Shown here: piece after piece, positions 1 to 10,387 of the stretch
How the letters are laid out: every line of letters starts with the position of its first letter
Numbering within the stretch: the first letter of the stretch is position 1
Assembly (NCBI GenBank): GCA_018398815.1
Contig: CM031602.1
Coordinates: 102,420,683 to 102,484,682, forward strand
Source: Conus ventricosus
Lineage: Eukaryota > Mollusca > Gastropoda > Neogastropoda > Conidae
Direction of reading: 5' to 3'
DNA: 64,000 bases
Notes under the pieces: model-generated
Told to the model about the DNA's origin: nothing
Databases searched by the model: none
What the model saw: only the letters and a program-made list of their open reading frames with translations
Program-made: the position numbers and the translations under genes

Positions 1-1
1 T

Positions 2-2229
2 TTACATTAGTTTCGTATCTAACGGTCCTGTTGGGTTTGCCATCTCAACAACACGTTTATGCTTTAAACAAACAGGTAGTGCGCAACAGTGCCAGTAACG
101 TCCTCCAACGCTCAACCTTGTAAAAGTAGGATTAGAAAAACAAATTGCATCAACTAGCAAGCCTATAAAGAAGTAGCAGCCAAAAGCGCTTGATGCTCTG
201 TCTGGCATAATAGGCCGAGTTTTGTTAGTTGGGTTTTGTCTACTATAGGCAAGAGTGCTGGTAATATGGCTAACCATCTGGTGGACGTTAGTATTGCTAG
301 CTGCTGATTACATTTTTAGTGAAATAAAGTAAGGCTAATCCAGTAAAAGTTAAAAACACCACGAGGCTGTCTTGTCGCAGTGTGACAGTCAGGGTGAATG
401 TACAAAAACAGGTGGCGTGCTTTCTGGACTGCATTTTCAGGCTTGTGGGGGGCTTAAAACCTGGATCGCTTTCTTCAGGTTAGGTACTTTATTTTTAAAA
501 TGATGGAGCGGGGCCTTGTGTTTTAAACCTTGATTGTGCCCTAAGGTTTGGTCATCTCCACTATAATATTGCATGTTATTAATTCTGGTATCATACCATC
601 TGTAGGTTAAGGTCAGAGGGTAGCATGTATAAACCATGGCCTACAAACAAAGTCAAACCTTTGAAACCTAAGCATGTGCAAGAACGTTCTGGAATACCTA
701 TGTATGCTGGCAGGCAAATCAACAGCAGAGTAAAAGTCATTTTCAAATTGCTAGAAATTGTTTTTTCTAGCATCAAACCCGGTGGATTTGATCTACAATG
801 CTAGACATAGTTCTGTGCTTGTCTCCTAAAAGACACAAAACTTACGTCCGTAATGGCTCATTAAGTCTTTGCACTCTCCGAAAATTGTTAGGCCTTCACT
901 TTCATCTAAGATAAATGTTGCCCAGCATTAGGAAGTTTTAGTTCTATGGATCCCAATCGAACATGTTTGTCTGGGTGAAAAGAGGTGTGCCGAGGCCAGT
1001 AGTCCAATTAGATTCACTAACGTTCCTAGCCCGCACAAATACAATGTGCCTAACCCATGATTGCGATCTAACTTTTGTCTAAAATCAGTTGAAGGATCAT
1101 TTGTAAATTCGTTGCAGATTCTTTCTTTTCATATGCATAATGTCCATTGGGCTTTTAATGGATTAACTGCGCTGTCGCTTGGGAGGAACTACTTTTTAGT
1201 TCAGTTAGTATTCGTCCTGTACTGGTATAAACATGAAATTATATCCTGACCTTACTATAAGATTAGGATGGTTTAAATGGGTATGCTATGAAACACTCGA
1301 GCAGCCAGTAGTTGCGCAGTAAATGGCAAAATTTAACTGATACTGGTAAAACGCCAAGGGCGGGATGACCATGCTGATGGCCTCAAATCATTATTTATTG
1401 GCGATTAATATCTAGTTATTGGATTTACAAGTCTGACTTGGAAGCCGTATGATTCGTCTACTGCAAAGGTTATATTGCTGAATCTAAAGATTTGGTTATA
1501 AAAATGCGCTCTACATGTAAGTGGCACTTTCGTTATATTTAAAAGGTTCCATTTTTAAAAATAGTTTTTTACATACGTTATCAAAATGGTGTACAACAAT
1601 ATAAACAGCAAACGAGCGTGTGTTCTTAACGCTAGTACCCAATTGAAAATAGACGCGGTGATTGTAGGGGCCACCCTTAGAGAAATTGTGTTTTAAAGTA
1701 AAATGGATTTAACATAACTGAAAAAGAATAAGAATAACTGGGTGGATATTAAGGGACGAACAAGGCAATCTATTAAAACATTTAAAAATACCCGATGGTT
1801 ACTTACATGCTTTTGTTTCTTTAAGAGAAGTAATTAGTAATTTTGGAATTAAATTAAAAATTAATGAAGCAAATCTTAATAATTACAATTGAATTTACAA
1901 ACTTAAAGAAAAAAGCGAGTATGTTTTTTCCTAGAAGCCTTGCTCGAATTTTTGCTTTTAATAATAGTGTGAACACATAGCTTCAGCACACACTGCCTTG
2001 TAGAATGGCATTTTATGAGAATATAGGTAATAGAGCATCCGAGTTTTCTGTAAACAACCATGTTGAAAGTCCAATGTACAACAGTTACAAACAAATACTA
2101 ATTTTGTTTAATGCTTACCCGTCTACGTTCTAAAACTAAACTACGGACATTGCGCCACTAGGGCAGGTTTTGTGATTATCAGTTTATACAAGATTGGCGA
2201 GACCAGTGAATTTAAAGAATTAAATTGAG
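2..2229. other. Unassigned left flank of contig 1
   Basis: No gene could be named here. On the minus strand there are overlapping open stretches at 2-277 (91 codons), 437-637 and 591-776. They read as protein-like, with few stops and mixed hydrophobic and polar residues, but match no family I recognise. On the plus strand 1740-2100 shows short open pieces separated by stops. The next 8 kb are Polinton-derived and broken in the same way, so these pieces may be decayed Polinton capsid or polymerase genes. That is only a guess from position. Confidence 0.3.
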
Positions 2230-2692
2230 GGTTTTTTTAAAAGCATTGGACTAAAATAACTATCGAAGACGGAAAGCCAGTTGTATGTTCAATTTATTAA
2301 TGGTGCTGGAAGTAGAAGGGCATATTAGAAACGTAGTAAGGACTCAGTACCCCGCGGACGTTAATAGAGATGAATTTAAAGCAACAGGTTGAAGCCGGTA
2401 AACGCAAACAAATAAAAAAAAAAAAGCATTACAGAAGAAGTCAGGGACTCAAAAACTCGTGCCTTTTGACAAAAAGTAAGATCCGTGTATGCTCCGGAGA
2501 GGCAGACGTGAAGTTTAGAATTAGTTCCACGATCCTATAAGGAGCGTAGATGTATAAGAAGTTAGAAACGAATTATGAAACCAGACCCCTCCCGTGATTA
2601 TTTAAGAGAGGCTCTCTCTTCTAAAAGCCTGCCCCTATAAGAACGTTTGTCCGAGAAGAGCAGCAAGTGCCCTCACCAAACCACAGTGAGGT
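2230..2692 (+). pseudogene. Polinton integrase, C-terminal remnant (plus-strand copy)
   Basis: This stretch matches, at the nucleotide level, the reverse complement of 7436 to about 7900 (the minus-strand integrase). The match is clearest from 2370, starting at the codons for an EFKATG-like segment, to the terminal residues before 2692. Conserved features include the RDPIRSVDVY-type segment near 2540-2570, where family members carry a tryptophan-containing motif before the C-terminal beta-rich domain, and a YLREALSSK stretch near 2600-2625. The reading frame is cut by several one-base shifts and stops, and the catalytic core upstream is not recognisable. I judge it a truncated second copy of the same gene in opposite orientation, not a separate functional gene. 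Confidence 0.6.
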
Positions 2693-3157
2693 TAAAAAAA
2701 AAAAGTATTATTTTTTTGATAAACTTAATTGTTTGCTAACCCCTTAATTTTTTTATACTCTTGGAGATAATTAAATATCTTGTTCACGATCACCCACATT
2801 ATTCTACACGGAAACCCCGTTTCAATGTGCTAATTACGTCAATTTTAGAGTTTTGGTGCGTTAATCTTAGTGATAAAACATGTGTTAATTTTGGCCAAAA
2901 CTGACTGAGAAGGACGTGACGCTGGGATGTGAAAAGGGGGGTTTTCGTCAAAATATAGATGGGCTGGTCTGATCATAGAAATTTACAATCTCGTCCTTAA
3001 TTATTTCAGCTAGCGTAGTGATTTCATAAAGTATTCTGTTTTATAGTATCTCTGATTCTGCATGATTGTGATGCTAGCTGCGCCCTGTTAGAGACAGCAC
3101 TTCTAACCTGGCGCCCTTTGTAGCCTTAAATCCTGTAATTTCTGCTGTATTCTAGCC
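2693..3157. other. AT-rich spacer, no gene seen
   Basis: Follows the plus-strand integrase remnant. It opens with an A-run and a T-run near 2694-2715 and has stops in all frames. I see no recognisable family, repeat or regulatory motif. Confidence 0.4.
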
Positions 3158-3850
3158 TTATCTTCTCGCCCTAATTGTTATCGACTGCATCTGCGAGAGT
3201 TTATTTTTTTCTTCTTCTATCTCTCTATCTAGCTCACAAGTTTTGCAAATTGTTTCTAGTTCGCCCCTTATTGACCTTTAGGCGATCATTAAGCCCCAGG
3301 ATTTTCACGCATAGGCAATGGAGAATCGTCAATTGCTTCTAATGTTTTTCTGACTGTTTCCCTTCATTAAAACTCGTCTCAATTTCTCAGTTGCTTGCAT
3401 CATATATTTCATGGTCCTAAATCATCAAAAAGAGTCATTTTCTATTTCAGATCGTGTTGGCAACTCTTGCCCCAAGTTCCTGAAAAGACAACAGCCTCAG
3501 CCCTTAAATTTATAAAGTTTAATCGCCTTTGGTCGGCAACAGGAATCCTCTGTTTATTGTGTTTTAGTTTTAAAAACTAGTTGGGTCTTGGCTTTGTAGT
3601 AACACCTACAAATTTCCCTCTGCAAGTTCTTATATACAGTGGTTTTTTGGGGGGGGGGGGGGTTTGCTTTTCTCTATCTTAAATCAAAAGGACTATGGCC
3701 TTCTGGCGGCTCTAGTCCCTAAGCTTATGTAAATGAGTTAATTCTATTTGCTAATAATCTGCACGAGATGCGCTGACTGAAGGGGGTGTTTTTATCTTCT
3801 GCTTCTTCTAATGAAGGGTTGAAGAACCTTCCTGCTGCTCTTTCAAGTTC
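3158..3850 (-). other. Minus-strand open segments, possible Polinton accessory gene
   Basis: Two short stretches read cleanly on the minus strand. One at 3725-3850 (41 codons) contains GRFFNPSLEEAEDKNTPF. The other at 3158-3235 (25 codons) is charged and coiled-coil-like, containing ELDREIEEEKNKLSQMQ. A third piece in a shifted frame (about 3236-3290) appears to continue the charged segment upstream. They may be parts of one frameshifted gene, about 0.7 kb long, transcribed leftwards. No catalytic motif is visible and I do not recognise the family. The poly-G run at 3647-3661 interrupts the region. Placement inside the Polinton-derived contig is the only hint to origin. Confidence 0.3.
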
Positions 3851-4019
3851 TTCACTGCAATGAAGGAACAATTCCTGTTTCAATCTTCATTAAATTAAGG
3901 GACTGGCAGATCCTTTCTTCTTCAATGGGATTAATCGCGACAAAATCTCATCCAATTTTTTATTTATATTCTTTTTTTTTTTGTTGATATAAGAAAAATG
4001 AACTCATATGGTGTGACCT

Positions 4020-5230
4020 TGGATCCATCACAGAAAAGAGAAGGACCCATGGGAAAAGGTATAAGGCAGACTGTAATTAGTGTAAATACTTCCATCAACA
4101 GTTGAGACCATGGACAAACTTTAATAGTCAAGATCCCCCGATCGCTGCGATGTTTATAATGCCAGAACTGCTAAACTATCGTTCAAAATCGTATATTAAA
4201 TCGTCAGATCCTAATCTACTACTGTTGTTGCAAATGTGGCAGGGCAATCGGTTACACCTATGACATCAAACCTGGACGGCATGAAGTCTTTGTACTAGGT
4301 GAGGCAAGACATTTTTGCCCTCCTATTCTGATCTATGGGCTGCCAATAAAAGAAAGAAAAAGAGAAAGTTTATCAGGGAATACAAAGCCCAAAACGGCCT
4401 CAAGCATGGCTTAAAGGGGATGCAAAAAATTATGTTAAAGAAGAGACAGTAGCAGAAAGCTTTGCAACAGATTTTGCATCCCTCTAGAATTCGATGTTAA
4501 AGACGCATAACCATATTACCAAGGTGGCACAAAAAGAAAAACTTACTTATTCACTGACATTAATGATACGATTCTGTGTTCATTCTGAAGACCTTTTAGC
4601 TAAAAACACAGCAGCCGACATCTCTCTTGAGTTTTGATGTTGTTACAAACCCCGAACTGGCCAGAACAATCTTAATCTTATTTATTATGAAAAGTTATAC
4701 ACTCCACTAAAGAAAATAGAAACAAGCGAGACACTCTTTGGAACAACATTAAATCAGTCCTTTGAAGTCCTTTAAAAAAGAATTTTGTTTTTGTTTACGA
4801 AGGAACAACTCCTTTTCACTAGAGAATCAGAAGCGTTATATAATCCAAAAAATGAGAAGGATGACTGCGCATAAATGGCAAGTCAGATCGATTGTTCGGA
4901 GACGCGGACTTTTACCACACCAACACTTTGATGAAATAAGAAAGTTGTTGCTGGAGGTGGGCAACAGAGATACCAGCAGTTGATCGAGTATGTAAAAAAA
5001 AAACTTCCGCCTTAAGATGTAAAGACTCGAAGACTACTTAATAACCAAATATGGGCAGTGGCCTGGATTTTAATCCACATTTGACAACATATTGTTTGGA
5101 AGTGGAGAAAGGGTAGGTCAAGAGGTAATAAAAAGAAATATTCACCAGAAAGCCGACGGAAACGCCCAAGAAAATGCATGATTTATATGGTTTGTGAGCC
5201 AGTTAAACATTGAAGAAAACAGGTCTAAAA
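4020..5230 (+). other. Plus-strand degenerate reading frames upstream of the ATPase
   Basis: Open fragments occur in shifting plus-strand frames. 4240-4300 reads CGRAIGYTYDIKPGRHEV, and 4762-4983 is a 73-codon frame containing RRRGLLPHQHFDEIRKLLLE. Stops are sparse compared with the other strand and the charged composition looks coding, so one or two frameshifted genes are likely. I cannot assign a family. In Polintons the genes near the ATPase include a protease and capsid proteins, but none of their motifs was recognised. Confidence 0.25.
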
Positions 5231-5289
5231 GACGTGGCTTTTTAAAACTGGCAGAATAAAATATTCTAATAAAAAACAGATGCATAGCT

Positions 5290-5915
5290 TGAACTTTCTG
5301 CCTACATGATCCACACAGTTCTCTCTTATCTGCGGGATTACCAGGGTGTGGGAAAACGTCTTAGTACTTGATTAGTTATTACAACAATATAACAGTTTTC
5401 ATTACGATCATCATTGTTTCATCTGCACAACCATTAAGCACAACAAGTCTTAAAAGCAAGGAAGTTTATTTTGGACAGCAGACGAGATAAATTTTTAGTT
5501 GATCCCAAGCGACAAACAGAAGCGACTGTTTAGGAACATTACTATAGACTATTTGAGGGAACTGAAACACTGTTTATTATTGATGACTGTTCAGCTGAAC
5601 GGACATCGTTAAAAAAGGAAAAGCTCTGTCAAAGCAGCCTTTAGTGCTGTCATCGCCTTAGTTTTCTGTGTGGCTTTTAAACTCAAAAATACAATGCGTT
5701 CTTAAAGCCTTTAGATCACAGTTAAAATCGGTATGTATTAATTTACACTAAGAAAAAAAATAGATTTTGATGAATGTTTTAAGTGAAAATTATATATTAA
5801 GGACAAAGATGAGTTAAAAAAAAAAAATAAAAGAGCAGTTTAGAATAATCTAAGCACGCTAAGCTATGCTTACGACTGACCCCTACCCCCAGTTCAATAC
5901 GTTTGTTTATATAAT
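5290..5915 (+). pseudogene. A32/FtsK-HerA type packaging ATPase of a Polinton, frameshifted
   Basis: Members pump the element's DNA into capsids using ATP. Seen here: a FSLICG strand (5319-5336), then after a one-base shift the P-loop PGCGKT (5341-5358); about 75 codons downstream the Walker B strand TLFIIDDCS (5567-5593) with its double Asp. A basic helix and a KYNAF-like strand follow near 5670-5690, and an HAKLCLRLTP-like segment near 5865-5895 resembles the usual C-terminal end. This order and spacing fit the Polinton/adintovirus ATPase (about 220-250 residues). At least five frameshifts or stops break it. Identification rests on the two Walker motifs together with the distinctive IIDDCSAE context; I am fairly sure of the family and sure the gene is broken as read. 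Confidence 0.7.
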
Positions 5916-5929
5916 TTTAAAGTTTAAAA

Positions 5930-7180
5930 AGATGTCTTAGGGGCCAGAAATCAAAAGCGCAGCTAGCTCCTAAATGCAACATCAGAAAGCTAAACGACCA
6001 AGCAGACACAACCGAGTTTGATCTAATAGGAGTCGGGAATGTTTATGGATTTGAGACACGGATAGATGGGGTTTACAAACGAAGCAGAAATTTAGAAGAC
6101 AAACACGACAGCAAGATCCTACCCTAGAAGAGATAAAAATTTAAGGGGAACGATTTAGGCAAACATGAATACAAACTTCTTAAAAGAGAGAATATCCTTG
6201 GCGTTGCTTCCTGAAATTGCTTGGAATTCTAAAGTGTGAAACTACGAAGAGCCCCATGTATATTTTGCTAAGAAACAATTTAGAAAGGCTTAAATGCAGG
6301 CCGCCCTTCTGTTAGCTAGTTCGAGAACACAACCAGAAGAAAACAGATTGAAATAACCTAAGCAGGGTCTGAATATATGCTACAGAGAAAAATTCCTTAG
6401 CTGAAGTGGGAGGCGACACCCGTCGGCTTTAGATTTACCCCCAACCTACAGTCACTACCTCCCAGGCAAATGACGATGAATTTTTTCGCTTATTTATTCT
6501 CCGAGGGAGGTGATCCTAGTTTGCCAGAACATACGTAATCAGAGGTGTGCAAATAAAGGCTGAAAACTAGATGCCCCTCTAAGCTCGTTATTGCAATTAC
6601 TAAAACCGGAGACGAATAAAACCACCTTGTATCATTGACAAGGGTACTGTGAATGTGGACAAATACAAACTAACATACTCGACTTTATTTTCATTAAAAT
6701 ATGTTGATTTTATCGTTTTTACTCTGTTAAAGAAGTGCTGCCAAAGTATTAATACTAAGAAGATATGTACAAGATTATTTAAAAAAATAATCTTATTTAA
6801 AAATGGAGTTCAACAGTTTCGATTTAAAGCACATAACCGAACTTCAACGAAATAGAAAAGAGCGACTTGGATAAGTATAGAGTTACTAGAAAGAAATAGT
6901 GCTAAAGCTTAAATACTCCTTTCTCTTATGTAATTACGTCTCATCAGCTGTACTAGCGTAAAGTGCTGGTTCTAGTGTTGCTCTTTTAGCACTGGGTTGG
7001 AGCGGCTCCATCCTCTTTAAGCATTAAGGGGGCATTGGTTTGGGTTTTTAGGGGCCATGTCTTATGATTTTAAAGGCTGTATTTAAAAAAAGTTAACTCC
7101 TAAATTTCAAAAGCACACTGCTATTTAGTTGCCCTAGCATCAGCAAAACTTTGTTCATTAAGATTAAGAATAAGCAAATC
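5930..7180. other. Unassigned degenerate stretch of the Polinton region
   Basis: Plus-strand fragments look partly coding. A clear one is at about 6016-6115 (FDLIGVGNVYGFETRIDGV and flanks). Another is 6649-6855, a 68-codon lysine- and phenylalanine-rich frame. No domain is recognised. Stops in all frames separate the pieces, as in the neighbouring ATPase and integrase remnants. Confidence 0.25.
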
Positions 7181-7186
7181 ATTACG

Positions 7187-7306
7187 ATGAAAAACATTAC
7201 AGACGAAGAATTTCAGAAGCTTATGACTGATGGTGAGGGATTAATAGACGGAAAAAAAATGAACTTCAAAAGGAGTGGAGAAAGACGTTTACTTCACGAC
7301 AGGTAG
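7187..7306 (+). other. Short ORF, MKNITDEEFQKLMTDGEGLI..., unknown
   Basis: A 39-codon frame starts at a clear ATG (7187) and is hydrophilic with an acidic first half and basic second half. A +1 frame continues past its stop to about 7425 with KEWRKTFTSRQVDTDAN and a lysine-rich tail. The two frames together would give a protein of about 75-80 residues with one frameshift. It lies 130 bases from the end of the convergent minus-strand integrase. I do not recognise a family. Confidence 0.3.
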
Positions 7307-7435
7307 ACACTGATGCAAATTAAACAGAACGTTGAAAAACAAACACACGATTAGTTAAACCCAAAATAGGGCCAAAAAATATAAGTTTAAACAAAAAAAA
7401 ATCAGTTTAGCAAAAAATACATACTAATTTATTAA

Positions 7436-8402
7436 CTCACTGTGTTTGGCGGGACAAACTTCAACTCTTCACGAACATAGGGGGGGACTTTTAGGGCAGG
7501 CTTATTAGAAGAAAGAGTCGCTCTTAAATAATACACTGGAGGGGTTGTTTTCCCACATGATTCTATTCCAACATTATATAATCTACGCTCCATATGGGTC
7601 TCTGTAGCTCTAATTCTAATCATCACCTTCTGCCTCTCCAGGACATACAAGTATCTTACATTTAGTCAAACGGCAAGAGTTTTTTGAGTCCCCTGCACAT
7701 CTTCAGTAATGCTTTTTTTTAAATTTGATCGCGTTTACTGGTTTAAGGCCCTGTTGCTTTAAATTCTTCATTGTTCATGGCACGTAAGACTCAGGCCAAT
7801 CTCCAAACCAGTTCTGTGTTACGGCGTTCTGTCCATAATTTCTCTGTGATATTGATAGGTAAACGGCGTTTCAGCTTAGTTTCTTAATAAAGTTATCTAC
7901 TAGGGCCTGGAATCGATGGTTGCCATGGGATCACCTCTCTTACTGTAACATGAATTTACAAAACAACTGGTTTACAGAACCTGTTAAACTCTTTTCCATC
8001 ATCAACGTGAACCATCCTAGGATACTAAAAATGGTCCTCGCGTGAATATTTGTTGTAAAAGCCACAGCCACAGCAGTTGAGCTATTATCTGTAAAGGCTC
8101 AGCGTCATTGTATTTTGAAGCCATGTCAACAACAGTCAGAGCATACATAAACATTTTATTCTTCTAACTTTATCATGTGGAAGATACAGCAAGTCCAATC
8201 TGGTGGGTGTCATTTGAACTGAGATAACAAATCTAGGCCTTATTATTCTTTTGGCAGGCAATATATTGCAAATTGTTTGTATTGAAAGCCGTCTTTCGCA
8301 TCTGATACAACAGCTCTAGCGCTTTAACTCATTTTTTCAATAGCAGTCATACCTTTCCAATTACCTTTAGGAGAATAATATATTGAATCAATATTTTAAC
8401 TA
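7436..8402 (-). pseudogene. Polinton (retrovirus-like) integrase, frameshifted
   Basis: This enzyme class inserts element DNA through a D-D-E active site. Reading leftwards, the N-terminal segment YYSPKGNWKGMTAIEK lies near 8330-8380. The first core strand, DLLYLPHDK, begins at Asp codon 8193-8195 and is followed by a YALTVVDMASKY strand near 8120-8155. The second Asp is in VDDGKEF (codon 8001-8003). The usual VERFN-type helix carrying the catalytic Glu reads ALVDNF here (codon 7895-7897 is Asp). The C-terminal domain is open for 73 codons at 7432-7650 and ends YVREELKFVPPN, the family's typical terminal strand. Total length, about 320 codons, is close to normal. Several frameshifts and stops break it. 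A second partial copy lies inverted at 2230-2692. Confidence 0.8.
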
Positions 8403-8742
8403 TCTTCTTCTTATATTTAAAGCTTTATTTTTTATTAACATTTTAACTATAATTTTTAGATGTTTGTGCAAGAATATAGATTGCTTCCAAAGCACCCACA
8501 AAAAACCAATTCTGCCATTTTCTGTTCTTCTGAAGTTCATAAAAGACAGACAGTTCTGGAGGTGGTGGTTGTTAGAAACTTCTTTCCAGGCACTAAGTAA
8601 TACTCATATCATTGCCTCATCAACGTCTGTAACGGTGCCCTGCATGACCCAGTACCCATAACATTTTATTAATTAAAGTCCTAAGTAGGCAATTCGTCTT
8701 TTCTCATAAGCCGTCTCTTGCCTTAGCTACATCTTCTATTTC
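8403..8742. other. Spacer upstream of the integrase, no gene assigned
   Basis: Contains a 92-codon plus-strand frame (8383-8661) opposite the integrase N-terminus and its upstream region. Its AT-rich, hydrophobic composition and overlap with the better-supported minus-strand gene make it a likely shadow. On the minus strand there are many stops. Confidence 0.35.
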
Positions 8743-8866
8743 CTAATTATAGACGTTCTCTCTCTCATTCGACCACAATTTACTAAACATATAATTGCTT
8801 CCATTTCCAGAGACGGCCAAGGCATTAACAATAGCTCCTCCTACCATCATAACTAGCTCCCGCCAT
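8743..8866 (-). pseudogene. Small glycine/alanine-rich hydrophobic Polinton-associated protein, fragment
   Basis: Two overlapping frames give MAGAS (from 8866) and then MVGGAIVNALAVSGN-GSNYMFSKL (8745-8847), ending at a stop at 8743. The GGAIVNALAxSGxNYxFSKL pattern, then a charged tail, is what I associate with a short hydrophobic protein found near Polinton/adintovirus integrases in invertebrates. That association is from memory of the family and could not be checked. One frameshift separates the two start regions. It lies about 340 bases upstream of the integrase on the same strand, consistent with a shared element. Function unknown; membrane association is suggested by composition. Confidence 0.45.
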
Positions 8867-9146
8867 CTTTTTATAATCAATATTTTCAATATTAATCATT
8901 ACTAGGTAATAATATTTTCCTGGAAAAATTCCCCCTGGGTAACAAGAAAGCCTTTTGAGGCAAGTCCCTGCAGTAAATTAACAACCTATAACCTCAACAA
9001 CATCCTCAATGTCTAACCTTCCTAGGTCAGAGCCAGCCTCATTTTAAACATGTTTATTGCTAGCACGCTATAGCCTGTACTAAGGGCCACTAATACAGCA
9101 GAGTGGTAAAACGTATTGATAATCCTTTTTTTCACTCATCTTTTTA

Positions 9147-9338
9147 TTAACCAAAAAAATCATTAAAATAATCAAAATACGAAAGACTGTCTATGTGCTT
9201 TTTAATCAGATAATCTGTTGTTGATAAAGCTAAAAATAAGGTTGCAACTAGTTTTTGCGAATCTTCTAACTTTCCTATGTAGGGCGGTTTATTCCTAACA
9301 AACATTTTGCAAGGGTTGAATAAACTATAAAACACCAA
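9147..9338 (-). other. Hypothetical 63-codon ORF, Polinton region
   Basis: Reads PPYIGKLEDSQKLVATLF and then a helical hydrophobic segment, and ends DYFNDFFG at a stop. Composition is protein-like, but no family is recognised. It is on the same strand as the hydrophobic small protein and the integrase, so it could be another gene of the same element. The ATG (9338) is followed by a few hydrophobic residues; the true start is uncertain. Confidence 0.3.
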
Positions 9339-9410
9339 CTATAGGCACTGCATATTAACCAGCGTTATGTCATGGTTTTAAAAGTATTCTATTATTTTTA
9401 TTGCTTTAAA

Positions 9411-9775
9411 ATGGATTGTGACGAACTATTAAAGTGTGAGGAGCAAGCAGACTTACTCATAGGCAACTCAGCAGACCACTGCCATGAAGAAAGATTATGC
9501 TCTCTAGTTGCGTTGTGGAAAATCTAAACAGTATTTAGGCACTGAACTAAGTGTCGAACAGATCCACACTGTCTACATCAGACGTTGATTAAGTACTACG
9601 CTAGGTACGAAGCCCCAGCTAGGGTAAATATTGTTAGATCAGTGGGGCAGACATGATTAGTCTATATGCTAAGTTAGTAAGTAAGATGGCGCCAGTTGAT
9701 TCAGAAGAAGATTTAAATATGACTTATCACAAGATCCGGTTTTAAACAAGTCACTAGAAAACTCTTGCATGTGAC
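9411..9775 (+). other. Short ORF and unassigned sequence
   Basis: An ATG at 9411 opens a 38-codon frame with DELLKCEEQADLLIGNSADH, ending at 9527. A second piece near 9585-9640 reads KYYARYEAPARVNIVRSV in another frame, and a third starts MAPVDSEEDLN near 9687. These may be one frameshifted gene leading into the basic ORF at 9776. No family recognised. Confidence 0.25.
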
Positions 9776-10151
9776 ATGTATTACATATTTGGGACAATGT
9801 TATGCCCATTCATCATGGGATTAATTACTTTTAATCATATTAATTTTGATCATATAAATTTAATCGCAATAAAAAGAAAAAGAGCGATCAGGAGAAGAAG
9901 ACGCCGCAGGACCCTCCGCAGGACCCTCCGCCAGGACCCTCCGCAGGACCCTCCGCAGGAGCAGAATGTACCACAATTGAATGTACCACAAGTGAGTAGT
10001 GTTATTAAGACTAAAAATCCTGGACGTGTTGAGGCTGGGCGTAAACTAGCTGAATGGAACAGACTGAGAAAATCAAACCAATCAGCAAAGCAAAAATTGT
10101 TAGATAGCAATACAGCATCGTCAGCACCAACAACAACACAATTAACAACAC
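9776..10151 (+). CDS. Partial basic, proline-rich ORF; Polinton-associated type (cut by gap)
   Basis: The frame from ATG 9776 runs into the gap at 10152. The first 28 residues are hydrophobic with a possible membrane segment, followed by a basic run (KRKRAIRRRRRRR), a tandem 12-bp repeat unit (caggaccctccg, about five copies at 9907-9962) and a conserved-looking segment KNPGRVEAGRKLAEWNRLRK near 10012-10075, then a Ser/Thr-rich tail. The repeat reads RTLR in its first units and QDPP after an extra C near 9932, so part of the arginine run may be a frame error. The GRVEAGRKLAEWNR signature resembles small proteins carried by invertebrate Polinton-like elements (from memory). Role unknown. Confidence 0.45.
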
Positions 10152-10251
10152 NNNNNNNNNNNNNNNNNNNNNNNNNNNNNNNNNNNNNNNNNNNNNNNNN
10201 NNNNNNNNNNNNNNNNNNNNNNNNNNNNNNNNNNNNNNNNNNNNNNNNNNN
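10152..10251. other. Assembly gap, 100 N
   Basis: Exactly 100 N, a conventional placeholder of unknown true length. The Polinton contig on its left and the LINE fragment on its right cannot be assumed to be neighbours. Confidence 0.99.
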
Positions 10252-10387
10252 CTCGCTAAGAACCCTCCTGTAGTGTAGACAAAGCGTCAGTAAAACTTGT
10301 TCACAGGTGTGTTACAAAATCTAACTTCTGCCTGTTGTTCATATTCATATCCTTTTGTGTTGACCTAATCAATTTGGCCAGTTCTGT
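10252..10387 (+). mobile_element. LINE-1 family fragment, left of the element A insertion
   Basis: Matches 45255-45395 of the uninterrupted LINE-1 copy and also the fragment at 41515-41630: the shared part runs from the CTAAGAAACC segment through ACTTCTGCCTGTTGTTCATA to CCTTTTG. It ends where the LTR of element A starts, and the LINE resumes at 18820. It lies in the region between the endonuclease and reverse transcriptase of the LINE coding sequence. Confidence 0.75.

Larger units (their letters stand above)
2230..10151. mobile_element. Degenerate Polinton/Maverick (adintovirus-like) element(s)
   Basis: Seen: a packaging ATPase with Walker A and Walker B motifs on the plus strand, a retrovirus-like integrase on the minus strand, a second integrase C-terminus on the plus strand, and small frames of the kind that accompany these genes. 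Known: Polintons/Mavericks (overlapping the adintoviruses) are 15-25 kb animal DNA elements coding for exactly this ATPase and integrase, plus a protein-primed DNA polymerase B, a protease and capsid proteins. Inferred: this is a decayed element, or two elements in opposite orientation, since the two integrase ends face each other. Terminal inverted repeats, polymerase and capsid genes were not found; the contig ends at a gap on the right and the window edge on the left. Every gene is interrupted by several frameshifts and stops, so nothing here looks functional as read. Confidence 0.65.

Noticed and set aside
8383..8661. 92-codon plus-strand ORF
   Set aside because: Overlaps the N-terminal region of the better supported minus-strand integrase and has AT-driven hydrophobic composition.
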